In this document: positions 50,531 to 62,073 of the stretch, piece after piece
Position numbering within the stretch: the stretch's first letter is position 1
How the letters are laid out: each line of letters starts with the position of its first letter
The notes under the pieces: generated by a model
Seen by the model: the letters and a program-made list of their open reading frames with translations, nothing else
Database searches by the model: none
What the model was told of the DNA's origin: nothing
Program-made: the position numbers and the translations under genes
Assembly: GCA_020137815.1 (NCBI GenBank)
Contig: CM035359.1
Span: 3,908,532 to 3,972,531, forward strand
DNA from: Hormiphora californensis
Taxonomy: Eukaryota; Ctenophora; Tentaculata; Cydippida; Pleurobrachiidae
Direction of reading: 5' to 3'
Length of the DNA: 64,000 nucleotides

Positions 50531-52467
50531 CAGGAACGGGAAAAATGGGATTTAAACCCAAATAAAAAGGGGGTTTGGGGCCCTTTAACTTTTGGGTTTT
50601 AAAGATTTTTCTTTTCCATCCTTTTCTTAAAAGGGGAAAACTCTGAAATTCAGAATGGGAAAAAGGGCTTTTTTTTAAAAAAAATTACCCCCTTAAAATG
50701 TTTTTCCTTTTATTTTTTCCCAAAAAACAGCCACGGGTAAATAAAAGGAGTGGCAAAAAATTTGGGGATTCAAACCCAATCTTTTTGTTTTTTTCCCAAT
50801 TTCTTAAGCAGGGCAATCCCCTTGCCTTTTCTCCCGGGAAATTTTTTTAAAAAACAGGTATGAGGTTTAAAACATGTTGGGTCGTTAAAGGTTCTCCCCC
50901 CCTACGGTTGCCAAACCAAAACCCATTTCTAAAATCAAAATCAAAAACACTGCTCGGCCCAAAAAATTAAAAAAACCCCCCATTTCCATAGGGGGTTTAA
51001 AAATGGTGATGCCCTTTTTTTCTCCACCCCGTTTTTCCCCAAAGGGAAAGGGGGGGGTTGTCTTTTTTTTTAAAAGGAAAATTTTTCATAAATTTTTCTT
51101 TGCCCCCGGGTTTCTTCTCCCCGGGGGGGCAGCTGCCCCCAATTGTTTAGTCTTTTCTTGGGGAAATTCCTGAAATAAAATCGGGAAAAAACTGCAGACC
51201 CCCCTCTAGGGAAAAGCGGGCCCCCAACCTAACTTTTAAAACAGCGTTCCGGGGACACTTTTTTCAGTAAACCCCGGTTTTGGGGCCCAAACCCCCGGTA
51301 ACTCAATATGAAGCTTTAATCATCACCGCCTTTTTTTTTAAAACTACACTTTTTTATACTTTTGGTTTTCAGCAAAACCCGGTTTTATTTTCCGGGAAAA
51401 AATTGGGGTGCCCCAGTTTTTTAAAAAAATTAAATCCAAACCCCAAGGTTTTTCCTTTAAAAAGGTTAATTTTTAGGGTAATTATCCCAAAACCCAGGGC
51501 TCCCTTCCCCTTTTTAAAAACCCTAAAAGAAGTTTTTCATCAAATAAAAAAACCTTGAGAAAACAGAAAAAACCGTTTTTAAACAAACACCAAGTTTTCC
51601 CGGAAAAAAAAATGCAGCCCAGTTTTTAAAAAAGGGTACACACTTTTTAAAAAAAAAAGGCCCGGGTTATCAAAATTTTATTTAAATTTGCTACCCCTTT
51701 TTGCTCAAAAAAGTTTATTTGGTTTTTTGTTTTAAATTAAGTTTTGGTTGTGACTTTGTTTTAAGGTGAAAAATTTAATATTTCCCCCCCGAAAAAAATT
51801 TTTTTTTAACAATTGAAAAAACGAAAAACCCAATTTTTTTAAATTTTTTTAATTGTTTATTTATTTTAATCTATGTTATTATTTTTTTATGTTTTATTCC
51901 AGTTTTAAACCCTTTAAATAAAGTTTTAAATCAGGGGTATTCTATACCAGTGGCAATCTTTTTGGCACAGGCTTTTTGACGGGAAAAAGGGGATCCAAAA
52001 ATAATTTTCTTCTCTCTCTCCTCTCTCTTCCTTTCTCCCTCTCCTTCTTTTCCCCTCTCTCCCTCTCATCCTCTCCCCCTCTCCCTCTCTCCGCCTCTCC
52101 CTTTTCCCCCCTCCTCCTCCCTCTCCCCTTCTCAAAACCCCTCCTCTCTTTCTCCCCCCTCCTCTCTCTTTTCCCCTCTCCCCTCTCCCCTCCTCTCTCC
52201 TCTCTCTTTTATCTCTCCCTCTTTTTTCCTCTCTTTTCTCTCCCTCCCTTCCCCCCCCATGACCCCCAAATTACAAAAAAAAAAAAAAAAACCCAAAAAA
52301 AAATACGGGCATTTGTTTTTATAAAAGATCCCCCCGCGCATTTTACCAAAAATTTTGGGTTTTGGCCGGGCAGGGGCCCCACCTTCCGACATTTTTATTT
52401 TTATTTTTCCTTTACAAAATTATATTGGTGTTTTTTAAAGGAAAAAAAAATAAAAAAATGCATGATA
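50401..52467. other. Homopolymer-distorted, probably unreliable sequence
   Basis: For about 2 kb nearly every base sits in a run of 3-10 identical bases (for example ccccgggttt, ttttggggccc, aaaaaccccc). Windows on either side do not look like this. Reading frames are scrambled and no gene can be called. The block is bounded by TC-rich tracts on both sides (50271-50400; 52010-52260 and 52652 on). This suggests poor base calling around GA/TC repeats rather than biology. Confidence 0.8.
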
Positions 52468-52649
52468 CTAGATCCAAAAACCAAACAAGTTTGGTGGATA
52501 ACCGGGGCCTCTCACTCAACAATTATATCTCCCTCTCCCCTAACTTTTTACTCGTGGGTATAGTAATTCTCTCTCACTCACACACATTCTGGTATAATAT
52601 CAATTGCAACTGGTTGCACAGCATTTTTATTGAAGGGGATCTTGGCCGT

Positions 52650-52792
<143 letters not shown>

Positions 52793-53177
52793 ATCCTTTC
52801 TCCATTTCTCTCTCTCTCTCTCTCTCTATCTCTCTCCCTCTCTCCTCCTCTCTCTCTCTCTCTCTCTTCTCTCTCCCTCTCTCTCTCTTCTCTCTATTTC
52901 TCATCCTTTCTCCATTTCTCCATTTCTCTCTCTCTATCTCTTCTCTCTCTCCCTCTCTCATAATTAAAATACGTGCGAAAGATTTGATATGAAATTCGGG
53001 GCCCGGGGTGCTATGAAATTCGCGTTTCCATGATAACCAGCTATTTTTACAAGTCACACAATTCTTAGCCACGGCTTTGGTTTTCTGAGAGACGCAATAG
53101 GATAAGACACGCTGAGTTGGCTGAGTTAAAATAATTACTGAGTTATACAAGTTATACATGAATTAAAGTTAAACAAG

Positions 53178-53633
53178 CTAGTCAGACAGGGTGGTTTCGT
53201 TGGTGGATGTTCTTCCAGCTCGTCTATATCGGATGTCGGACTGTTGGATGACGTATGTGTAAGGAAATAATCGGACAACTTTCAGCAATCCCAGGAAGGC
53301 TAGAACAAGGCCGGCAGCCACTCCGGCAGTATACCAGTCAATGTAGATCCCAGATATAGGTTGGCTAGTCGCGGTTGGAGTAGTAGAGGGAGCTGTTGAG
53401 GGGGCTGGTAGGGTGCAGGACTCCACGACTGACATGGCAGCAAACTCTTCCTCCGCTGGATCAAAGATGACAACTGTCGAGGTACTAGAAATACAGTTCT
53501 CTGTCTCGTGACATAGGTTCGTCGTTTCCTCAAGGTCCTTGAACAGCTCCACTGTAGAATTGATGTTGATGAGGGTAACGCAGGTCTGGTATCCGCAGGC
53601 GGCCGAGATGAAGAATGGAAAAAGGAAAAGCAT
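53178..53633 (-). CDS. Small single-pass membrane protein, family unknown
   Basis: An intronless 151-residue frame starts MLFLFPFFISAACG, a signal peptide. An ectodomain of about 90 residues follows, with several cysteines (TCVTLI, NLCHETENC, ESCTL) and a Ser/Thr/Pro stalk. Then comes one transmembrane helix (AGVAAGLVLAFLGLLKVV) and a short cytoplasmic tail with basic and acidic residues (RYRRAGRTS). The topology is type I. I do not recognise a homologue. It is the only coding sequence in the loop of the inverted repeat, so it might be transposon cargo or an ordinary host gene in a palindrome. Confidence 0.6.
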   Translation of the reverse strand: MLFLFPFFISAACGYQTCVTLININSTVELFKDLEETTNLCHETENCISSTSTVVIFDPAEEEFAAMSVVESCTLPAPSTAPSTTPTATSQPISGIYIDWYTAGVAAGLVLAFLGLLKVVRLFPYTYVIQQSDIRYRRAGRTSTNETTLSD

Positions 53634-53756
53634 TTTGGAATAATCTACTGGTTTTCCGGATATGTTTTATACAAATCTACAACAGATCTCGTGTAACAGT
53701 TGTAGTGAACTCGGGTAACAGTTATTCGACTACAAGTCTCCGATAACCGCACAAGT

Positions 53757-53862
53757 TATGGCGATAATGGGTTTGCTACGTGATACCACCCATTATCGAC
53801 AGTGTGTCTTGACACGTTATGGCGATAATGGGTTTGCCATGTGATCCCACCCATTATCGATA
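53757..53862. repeat. Twin hairpin repeats CGATAATGGGT/ACCCATTATCG
   Basis: Two direct copies of about 50 bases, each a stem of GGCGATAATGGGTTTG paired with CACCCATTATCGA around a short GTGAT loop. They lie upstream of the small membrane-protein ORF, about 125 bases before its ATG. Confidence 0.85.
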
Positions 53863-54134
53863 GTTTCAGACTCATGTTATTGTAAAACTGCTGCGACAGT
53901 GGTAAGACATTTCACCCAAACGAGGAAAACCAAAGCCGTGGCTAAGAATTGTGTGACTTGTAAAAATAGCTGGTTATCATGGAAACGCGAATTTCATAGC
54001 ACCCCGGGCCCCGAATTTCATATCAAATCTTTCGCACGTATTTTAATTATGAGAGAGGGAGAGAGAGAAGAGATAGAGAGAGAGAAATGGAGAAATGGAG
54101 AAAGGATGAGAAATAGAGAGAAGAGAGAGAGAGG

Positions 54135-54181
<47 letters not shown>

Positions 54182-54215
54182 GAGAGAGAGAGAGAGAGAG
54201 AAATGGAGAAAGGAT

Positions 54216-54359
<144 letters not shown>

Positions 54360-54541
54360 ACGGCCAAGATCCCCTTCAATAAAAATGCTGTGCAACCAGT
54401 TGCAATTGATATTATACCAGAATGTGTGTGAGTGAGAGAGAATTACTATACCCACGAGTAAAAAGTTAGGGGAGAGGGAGATATAATTGTTGAGTGAGAG
54501 GCCCCGGTTATCCACCAAACTTGTTTGGTTTTTGGATCTAG

Positions 54542-54855
54542 TTGTGGGATATGTATAATGCACATTATCCGGAGAGTTATATATCGTGACCGAGCTGAGG
54601 GCATTATTATGAGACCAACATAGAAGTCAGTCAATGTGTGTAACATAACAACTACACACTGCACACAGGCAACTCTTCTACATTCCAAGTTTATGTTGCA
54701 TAGCAGAGTTCCTTTATTTGATTGTACATGTACCGTGATTTATATGCTTTGATTAATTTGATGGTTTTGATTCTGTCAGTTTGTGAAAATACCGCACTGC
54801 GATCAACTTGATATCGTTTCATATTATATATCCTGTCTCATTGTACTGTGAACAA
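54542..54855. other. Upstream region of the sulfotransferase gene
   Basis: Non-coding sequence between the inverted repeat and the ATG at 54856, which should include its promoter. No element was identified with confidence. Confidence 0.4.
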
Positions 54856-57827
54856 ATGCGGATCCATGACAGAAGATTCAAGTTCATTGCCTGTGGATGG
54901 GCTCTCCTTTTAATCACCTTTATCCTTCCATACAACCCACCCGTAACTGAGGATACTCTTGCTGGTGTGAAACAATCCAACAACAAATCCTCTGAACAAA
55001 TCCAAACATTATCTGACAATGATTCACCCCCACCTGGAAATCAAAATGATCCGCCCCGACCCAAAGAACTTCAAGAGGAGAGAGACAAAAAGCAGTTGTT
55101 TGTCATCCTGGTGACAGGTTTCAGAACGGGGTCAACCTTTCTGGGTTCTATCTTCAATCAGAATGATGATGTCTTGTACATGTTGGAGCCTCTTCACCAG
55201 TCACATCTAGGGAGCTTGGCCATGAAAGGATTGATTCAAGGTGATTTTGGTAAATTCTCGTACATTATTCAACGCTTTTCCCATTTAATATGAAATTGAA
55301 GTTTTTGCCGGTGTCTAATTGTCTCAATTTCTACAGGAGTAAGTGAAAGCAGCACTAACTTGGATCAGCAGATAGCTTATCTCACCCAGATAATAAACAA
55401 ATGTGACGTTGGATTTCCACATGCACCACACTTGAGTCGATGTAAGTCTGTCTTTCTATCCGTCTATAGATAGATACAGATCTGTCTGTCTGTTTGTCTG
55501 TCTGTCTATCCGTCTATAGATAGATATAGATCTGTTTGTCTGTCTGTCTGTCCGAAACATCTAACTCCCATCCAGCAATGCAATGTGATACCCCAGAGGA
55601 GAACGTGAGAAGATGGGGAGCTGAGAAATGTGATGTGGAACGGTGGAACATAGCATGCAAAAAGATGGATTTCGTGGCTCTAAAGGTGAATTATGAATAG
55701 AATATAATTAGGTAGACACCAGAATTTCTTGCCTTGTTCGACCCTCCTCCCCAAAACAAAGAATTTCATACATTATTTTCAGGTAATCAGACTCCAGAGA
55801 ATAGCACACCTGGCACTGGTACTAGGTATTGAGAATGCTAACATCAGGGTCATTCATCTGATCAGAGACCCTCGGGGAACAATGAACAGTCGGCTGCCTT
55901 TTGAAAAGTTTATGCTTGATGTGAGTAAGGAAAAAATAACTCTTTCTTTATTGGCCAAAACTTAGATATTTTTACGTATCTATGTAAACAGTAAAGGTAT
56001 TTTACTTACTTACTTCTGCTTCTGGTTACTTCTGATGATTCGCCGCCGTTTACACTCCGACCGGGGTATCGCTTGCTTGCAACTCCCCGTCGTTCAGTCT
56101 CATGTCTAGTATAGAGTTCCTGGAGCTTCGTACATATCCCGTAACTGGGGGACAGTCCGAAAACGACGTCAGGTATCTTGACAGCTGAACTTTGAATACC
56201 TGGAACTCGTCAATTTGATTAAGTTTTGCAGGTAAACAGTTCCATAGTCGTGGTCCCATAACAGCAAAGGATCCGTCATATGCTGTCTGTTTGGCCATAG
56301 TGGACAGTTTGGTCAATTTGGGAACCACAGCTCGAACTCCAAGTCGGCCTCCAGTTGTGAACCTTATTTTGAGGTCATTGGAGACTAGGCCGTGCATGAT
56401 CTTCCACATGTGGAGAATGGAGTATCTCTCTCTCCTGCGCTGCAGGGAGCTAAGGCCCAGGTATTGCAGTCTCTGCCAGTAATCCATCCCCTTGCACTCA
56501 GAGATCCGTCTGGTGAAGGAGCGTTGCACCCCCTCTAAAACCTGGATATCCTGGATCTTGGTAGGATTCCAAAGAGGGCAGCAGTATTCCAGCAGGCTTC
56601 TTACCATGCTCTTGTAGAGGGTTACCATAACCCCTCTATCCCTGGTCGTGAACACACTAAACACCCAGGCTGCTTTCCTCTTAGCGTTTTCGGCGATGGT
56701 AGCGATGTGACCGGACCAGGTTAGATCAGAATGAACAAGCACGCCCAAATCCTTAACCGAGGACATAGGTTTCAGCAGCCCTGCTGAAGTGCTGTAGCTC
56801 AAGATATCAGCAGTAAAAGGGAGATGGTGCATGAGATGGTCACGTTCCTTGGATTCTATTGCTCTGCTACAGATAGCCTTGTGTAGTTTCCTACATTCCG
56901 GACCCTTGGCACAACCTTTCTCTCCTTTCTTCCCCCAGGGGACACATAGTTTCGGATGAAAAAAGTCACACCTATCCTTACCGTCAGCAGATTTCTTCCC
57001 AGTTATGCCATGAGGACACCTACCCTCCTTGAGCAACATACAAGTAGTTTCGCACTCGTTTGGGAATTTTTCCGCCTCCTTCTGCTGTTTCGCGAGATTG
57101 GCCAGTGCTTCCAGCACAGTCGGATCGTCAGCATTCACCTTCTCGCTTGCCTCATCGTTCATTTTCGTTTTCCGTTCACTACCGGGCTCAACAATCGACA
57201 GACTGTTATTCCTAGACCTTCCAGGCGTATTCAGTCGCGATGAGACCTTGGTAGTAAGCGGTGTACCCTTTTCCTCATCTTTGGGAACACAGCACGGATC
57301 ACATATCCAAACTTCTCCTACCAGGCTTGAAGCTTCATTTCTGGAAGTGATTACACTCACCAAAGGTTCACAGTCATGGGAAGGTTGGTGACAGAGAAAA
57401 CACCTCAGAGGAACGAGGCCATTCCTCTTGTGCTGGTAGATGTCGTTACATTCAGCACATTTGACTGGCACGGTCAGGGCTTTGAGCTCCTGAGCAACCC
57501 TGAGAGCAATCCTGGGCTTTGTTTTCAGCTCTATGTCCTTAACCCCCTTTTCACCATATAGGGGAGGAATACCGAGAAACTCCGCGAATTCATCGAGAAT
57601 GGGTCGGTTAACCTTTGATAAGGACGCCTTATTGGCCCACACAGGTTGTGATGTATCGAAGTGTGTCAAGCAGGTTTTAACAGCTTCCGGACCAGTCCGA
57701 ATCATCTCCCCGAGTACTTCCTTGGCTGTGCCATGTTTGTCATGATTGGCCATTACTTTTACCATAGGCTAGATCCTCAAATTAACTTGTTTAAAGTAGT
57801 GTTGAAAAGTTTGTTTATATTGGGATC

Positions 57828-57863
<36 letters not shown>

Positions 57864-58535
57864 TTTCCCAGGACGGTACTATGATTCCAACGCGGCCGCT
57901 GACACTAGAAGGCATGAGTAAAGCAGCCAGTAGCTGGTGTGCTAGAGAGGCAGACAACATCAAATACACTGATGACCCACCAGACTGGCTCAAAGGAAGG
58001 TACATCTTTAAACATTTGCACATTTAGCAATTAATGTCAAAATAACTCCTTTGTTATTTAGGAAGAAACAGGAATGAGCGGCCCTTTTAAGATCTGTCGA
58101 AGAAGAATCAATTACCTTACCTTTTCTCTTTTATCACTTAGCTATTATAATGAACATTGAACGTCCTGCAGGTACTTGAGAGTGACTCACGAGGAGTTAA
58201 GTTTGCAACCCATTAAGAGTGCGGAAAGATTGTACACCTTTATCGGGAGACAAATGCCTTCCGATTTGAATGAATTTCTGATTGAGCACACCACGTTAGA
58301 TCAACCGGGTGGTACGTTATGCAGTCCAACCTCGAACTATTATTAATGTTTAAAAATAAGTATTAACACCTGTATTTTAGGACCTTTGAACACTAGAAGA
58401 GATTCCAAGGCTGTTATAGAGAAATGGAAACACTCAAAGAGGATGGTATTGCCGATAATTCGAGCAGTAGAAGAATCTTGTAGAGTCGTCATGGACAAAG
58501 TGGGGTATAAACAATACGATCCAAACGAAACATAG
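54856..58535 (+). CDS. Golgi carbohydrate sulfotransferase
   Basis: Seven exons (54856-55240, 55337-55441, 55576-55685, 55783-55920, 57872-57999, 58172-58311, 58381-58535) join in phase to 386 residues. Residues 11-26 form an uncleaved signal anchor, so this is a type II Golgi protein with a hydrophilic Pro/Asn/Gln-rich stem. The 5'-phosphosulfate loop is TGFRTGSTF (Arg90-Thr94), and the 3'-phosphate loop is IRDPRGTMNSR (Arg228, Ser236). A C-terminal RYLRVTHEELSLQP segment is also typical of the CHST1/3/5/7-like family. These enzymes transfer sulfate from PAPS to GlcNAc, Gal or GalNAc on glycans. The acceptor sugar cannot be told from sequence here. The length and all motifs look intact. The 1.95 kb fourth intron holds an antisense LINE remnant. 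ATG 54856 is the first Met before the anchor. Confidence 0.93.
56010..57777 (-). mobile_element. Internally deleted LINE: ORF1 fused in frame to the RT C-terminus
   Basis: The minus strand carries one 571-residue frame (57765-56050). Its first ~310 residues look like a retrotransposon ORF1. They contain a PHD-like Cys/His cluster (CAECNDIY, RCFLCHQPSHDC, WICDPCC) and CCCH-type fingers (CMLLKEGRCPHG, CDFFHPKLC, CAKGPECRKLHKAIC). From about residue 330 the sequence switches to the end of a LINE reverse transcriptase (SSVKDLGVLVHSDLTWSGHI, YKSMVRSLLEYCCPLWNP). The RT catalytic core and endonuclease are missing. TTAC/ACTT-type repeats at about 56000-56030 mark the 3' tail. It is antisense in the fourth sulfotransferase intron and differs from the intact LINE at 19-22 kb. 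Confidence 0.85.
57830..57861. repeat. (TC)n tract at splice acceptor
   Basis: Short TC repeat just before the acceptor of the sulfotransferase exon at 57872. Confidence 0.9.
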
Positions 58536-60540
58536 TAGAATGTAGATCTTTTAAGTTATTTTAAACTGTTTGCCCCCTTTATGTGTTTGCTTTGTATTTG
58601 TCTGCAACAGCCCCACTTACACTCAAACTGCGGCAAAAATCACACATCAGGGGTGATGACTGCATGAGGGGATAGTAGGTGACCAACTTGAGACTCATAT
58701 GACATATTTGACTCACCACAGCACGAGAGGTCAACAACCGGCCGTAACAGGAGACTCAGGGACCAGTTACAAAATTTAAAACTGATGTCGGTTTCCAGGT
58801 CCCGGTTTTCTTGAGCACTGTACTGACACTACCACGCCTACTTTCAATGCAATTCACATCGAAATTTGGTCACGTGATCGTAGATTTTGAGCGCAGGGTG
58901 TTTCACCAGGAGTGTTCGGGACACACACTGTGTCCCAGCTGCAGAAACTGGCGTCGGTTTCCAAACTGATGTCAGTTTCCAATTTGTAACTGGAGTGTCA
59001 CAGATATGGTGTGTCACCTGCTGCTCCCAGAGTTCCCTGCAGGCCTTTGAATTTTAAAGGTCACTGATTCCTTCTTTAAAAAACTTATTTCATAGTGCTC
59101 TCCGGTCTTTCCAGTTTCCACAAAAATAAGAGGTCTGGTAAATTTTTTGGGATTTCGGCCGAAAATTTTGAAAACTGCCTGCTTGAAATTTTGAGCTTGG
59201 ATTTTTCTTCGCGTGGCGGGAAAATGATGCGCGCCGGGGAAAGCCGCGCAACTTTGCATGCGCTGCATACACTTTTTTGCTCTTCAAATTTTCTCATCAG
59301 CTAAAAAAATGAGGCCCCTCGGAAATGTTCAAGTCATGCACAATCAAGTCACGCCCACCAATCACAGCTCAGAACGCGCAGAGTGCTTCGCGCGTTCTGC
59401 GCTGTGATTGGTGGGCGTGACTTGATTGTGCATGACTTGAACATTTCCGAGGGGCCTCATTTCTCAGATCAAAAAAGACAAAATAAAAAATGTCGTTTGG
59501 GTAAAAGCGAAGAAGGCCGGCTAGGATAAATCCAGTGCCGGGGGTGCTGATATCCCTTTGAATAACGTTCAGCCACGGTCCTTCCGGTACAGATTTCTCT
59601 GCAGCGTAAAGTCGGATTTACCCAAATTTTAACGCTGGCCATGTTTAGGCGTCATGTGCTTATCCAATATCCACCACCAGGCGTCAGGACATCCGACATA
59701 CAGCCACGGGGCTCTGTAAACAGACACAGATCGTAACAGCTCCCACCCCAACGCTCCTGCCTCCTAATTTTTATTTATTAATATTGGTGTGGGGAGTGGG
59801 GACTGGTGTAAGGTGTTCTAACCCGACAAGACTCCCGCAGGTCTGCCGTCTGGTAGCCCCTCGATACTATGGAACACTGTAGTGGTGATCCAAACAGTTC
59901 TCTCTGCACGTGGTTCATCAACGTATTATGAAAATCACATTGACAGTCAATGATTGACTTAACCTCTCCATGATTGAGAGATAACGAACGACTGCTACAC
60001 AACGTATGGGGGTAGTGAGAAAGAGAGGCAATGACCTTAGAGAATCTAGCAATACATCGAACCAACAGTGCAGTCCGGGAATACCTTATTTTGTGATTTA
60101 TATCCCAACATGCTGACAGTGACAATTTCATTTAAATATATAAGTGTCACTAATTCAGTTCAATCCAGAGGACAGCTGACATGGAATCTACCAATCTAGT
60201 TTTAGATAACTCGGGTTTTGAGAGTAGGTTAAAAGTTTAGTCACAAAAAACATCAATAAGAATGACAAATGTCCTCGTGGTTGTGTTCTCCTTCATTGTC
60301 ACGTTAATACTGAAAAACTAATCACTAAACTGCACTGTCAAACTCAAGTCAAATGTTCAAACGATTGAGTCTGAAGAAGTCAACTATGTTGTGGTTTCAC
60401 TCATGGCAATGTTTCATGATTAAAGTCCGTTTCAAGCGACTTGACCCGTAATTCTTGGAATTTGGCGCATTGCGCGTGTATTTACAAAGGGGAAATCCTG
60501 AATTTCCAGGAATCTCAGGTCAAGTCGTTTGAAACGCACT
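58536..60540. other. Intergenic region with dispersed repeats
   Basis: It holds a dispersed repeat at about 58850-58995 (GCAATTCACATCGAAA, later AACTGGAG) that recurs at 62815-62960, and GCGCGC-rich sequence at 59220-59270. An unrelated self-complementary phrase (CTCAGGTCAAGTCG against CGACTTGACCCG) lies at about 60440-60540. I see no coding exon. Confidence 0.5.
59307..59462. mobile_element. Perfect ~155-base hairpin MITE
   Basis: Arms of about 70 bases start AAATGAGGCCCCTCGGAAAT and are exact complements, joined by a short loop (AGAGTGCTT). It is non-coding. The perfect arms indicate recent insertion or strong constraint. Confidence 0.85.
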
Positions 60541-62073
60541 TTAGGTTGGTTCAGGTGCAGGTCTTCCAGACGACCTTCGGGCATCGGACTTTTGGAGAGT
60601 AACTTTCATTAGATCATCCTCCTCGATCGGGTTTTGTTTTCCTATGTTATATCCACCGAACGGACCTGCAAGGGGAGCGAGTGTTTTGAAACTCAAATGA
60701 CAGTAAACAAACTCTATATCGTATAAAATAATACTAGGTTTCGATTGCATTGATTGGCTATCCTATTGGCTATCCTATTGGCTATCCTATTCAATGAATC
60801 GTTACAGGTATGTGTTTGTAAAGTATGATCTTAAAAACTGTACTTGATTTGTACTCGTTGAAAGTTTTCACAATATTAGCAGTCACAACAACACGTTCAA
60901 CTTTATCAAAAGGATCTTCCTCTTCATCATACATCATATCTTGGGTTCCTTCAACTCTCTCATTACACTGAGTGTTAATTGATTAATTACCATATATCAA
61001 TTCAAAGAATTGAATTACAAATCATTTTTTTCCCGCCCGGGTGAATGCCGAAGGCATTCATCCGGATGCCTTTTGCAAAAAGGCATAGGGGTTTAGAATT
61101 CGACAAGTTTACATACTAGTGAAGTGTCACGCTTTTTTGTCCTGTGACGTAACCCGATTAGTTGCGAGGGACAACGGTGTTGCTCCTTCATCAAATACTT
61201 CAATGGCACGTTTTCAGGAGATGTGAGCCGCGCAATGTGGCGCACAATTTAGTGCTACTAAAACACAATGATTTGTTCTATACGGTTTGAGTGATTCATA
61301 AATGATCGGAAATGTCTGTCTCGCCTTCACATTTAATTTAGATGGTTATGAAAATAAAGGTTGGCGGGGAAACAGCATTATGAAACATAATGCAGTTATT
61401 CTTGTTTAAACTTGTTTGAGACATGTGAGGTCTCAACCATGATGTGAAGAGTTTAGAAAATAAACATTCTGTCAGAGCATTGGCCTGACCCTATTCTCTC
61501 TCGGAGTGCGTGAGAACTGTGGTCAGAGCATCAAGGCCTGACTCATTCCAAATTACCACATTCTCCTCCTCCTCCTCCTGATCTGCCGTCCTGTTGGAAA
61601 CTGCCAGTACAGCAGAAATGAGTTGAATGAGATAGTTTAGGAGCTGTAGACAGCACTGTAGACAACACTGGATAAGGATTGATGTCATTGCCTTCATTGC
61701 CCGTATCTCATCCGCTTTTTGACTCTAAACATTGGTTTAAATAAATTAGTATATGGGGTGTTTTATTACGAAATATTCCTCCATCGATTATCGGAAGGCA
61801 AAACTGACATGAAGCTGGTTGCCCTTCGTGACAACTAAAAAAGTTGTCACTCTGCAGGACAGATATTTATGAGTTGCACAAATGCAGCAGTATCGCGTGG
61901 TGATGTAATACCTTTTTAAGTTGTTCGCAAGGACTAATTCCTGCCCCGAATTCCCCGGGTTTTCCACATCGTGTGTTGGTCGAAGTGGGTGGGCATGCGG
62001 CGGTAGCTAAACCATTGGCCACTGTATGTCTTCTTCTTATTCTCCGAAAAGGCATAATTCTAAATGGTCGCAT
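60541..62073 (-). CDS. Four-exon gene for a 192-residue protein of unknown function
   Basis: Exons 62073-61912 (ATG, MRPFRIMPFRRIRRRH), 61724-61557, 60967-60844 and 60665-60541 have GT-AG boundaries and join in phase to a stop at 60541-60543. The N-terminus is strongly basic. Exon 2 carries a hydrophobic stretch (LLNYLIQLISAVLAV) long enough for one membrane helix or a buried amphipathic helix, followed by EEEEE. Exons 3 and 4 are hydrophilic (MMYDEEEDPFDKVERVVVTA, PFGGYNIGKQNPIEEDD) and end RPAPEPT. No family is recognised. The phase agreement of four exons and the protein-like composition support a real gene. A dispersed repeat with GTCAGAGCATTGGCCTGA lies directly after the exon 2 donor. 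Confidence 0.55.
61471..61550. repeat. Copy of the GTCAGAGCATTGGCCTGA dispersed repeat
   Basis: It contains GTCAGAGCATTGGCCTGA, then CCCTATTCTCTCTCGGAGTG and a second GGTCAGAGCATCAAGGCCTGA. It matches the unit at 27951-28031. Confidence 0.7.

Noticed and set aside
51280-51558. 92-codon frame in the distorted block
   Set aside because: The surrounding sequence is homopolymer-distorted, so any open frame there is unreliable.
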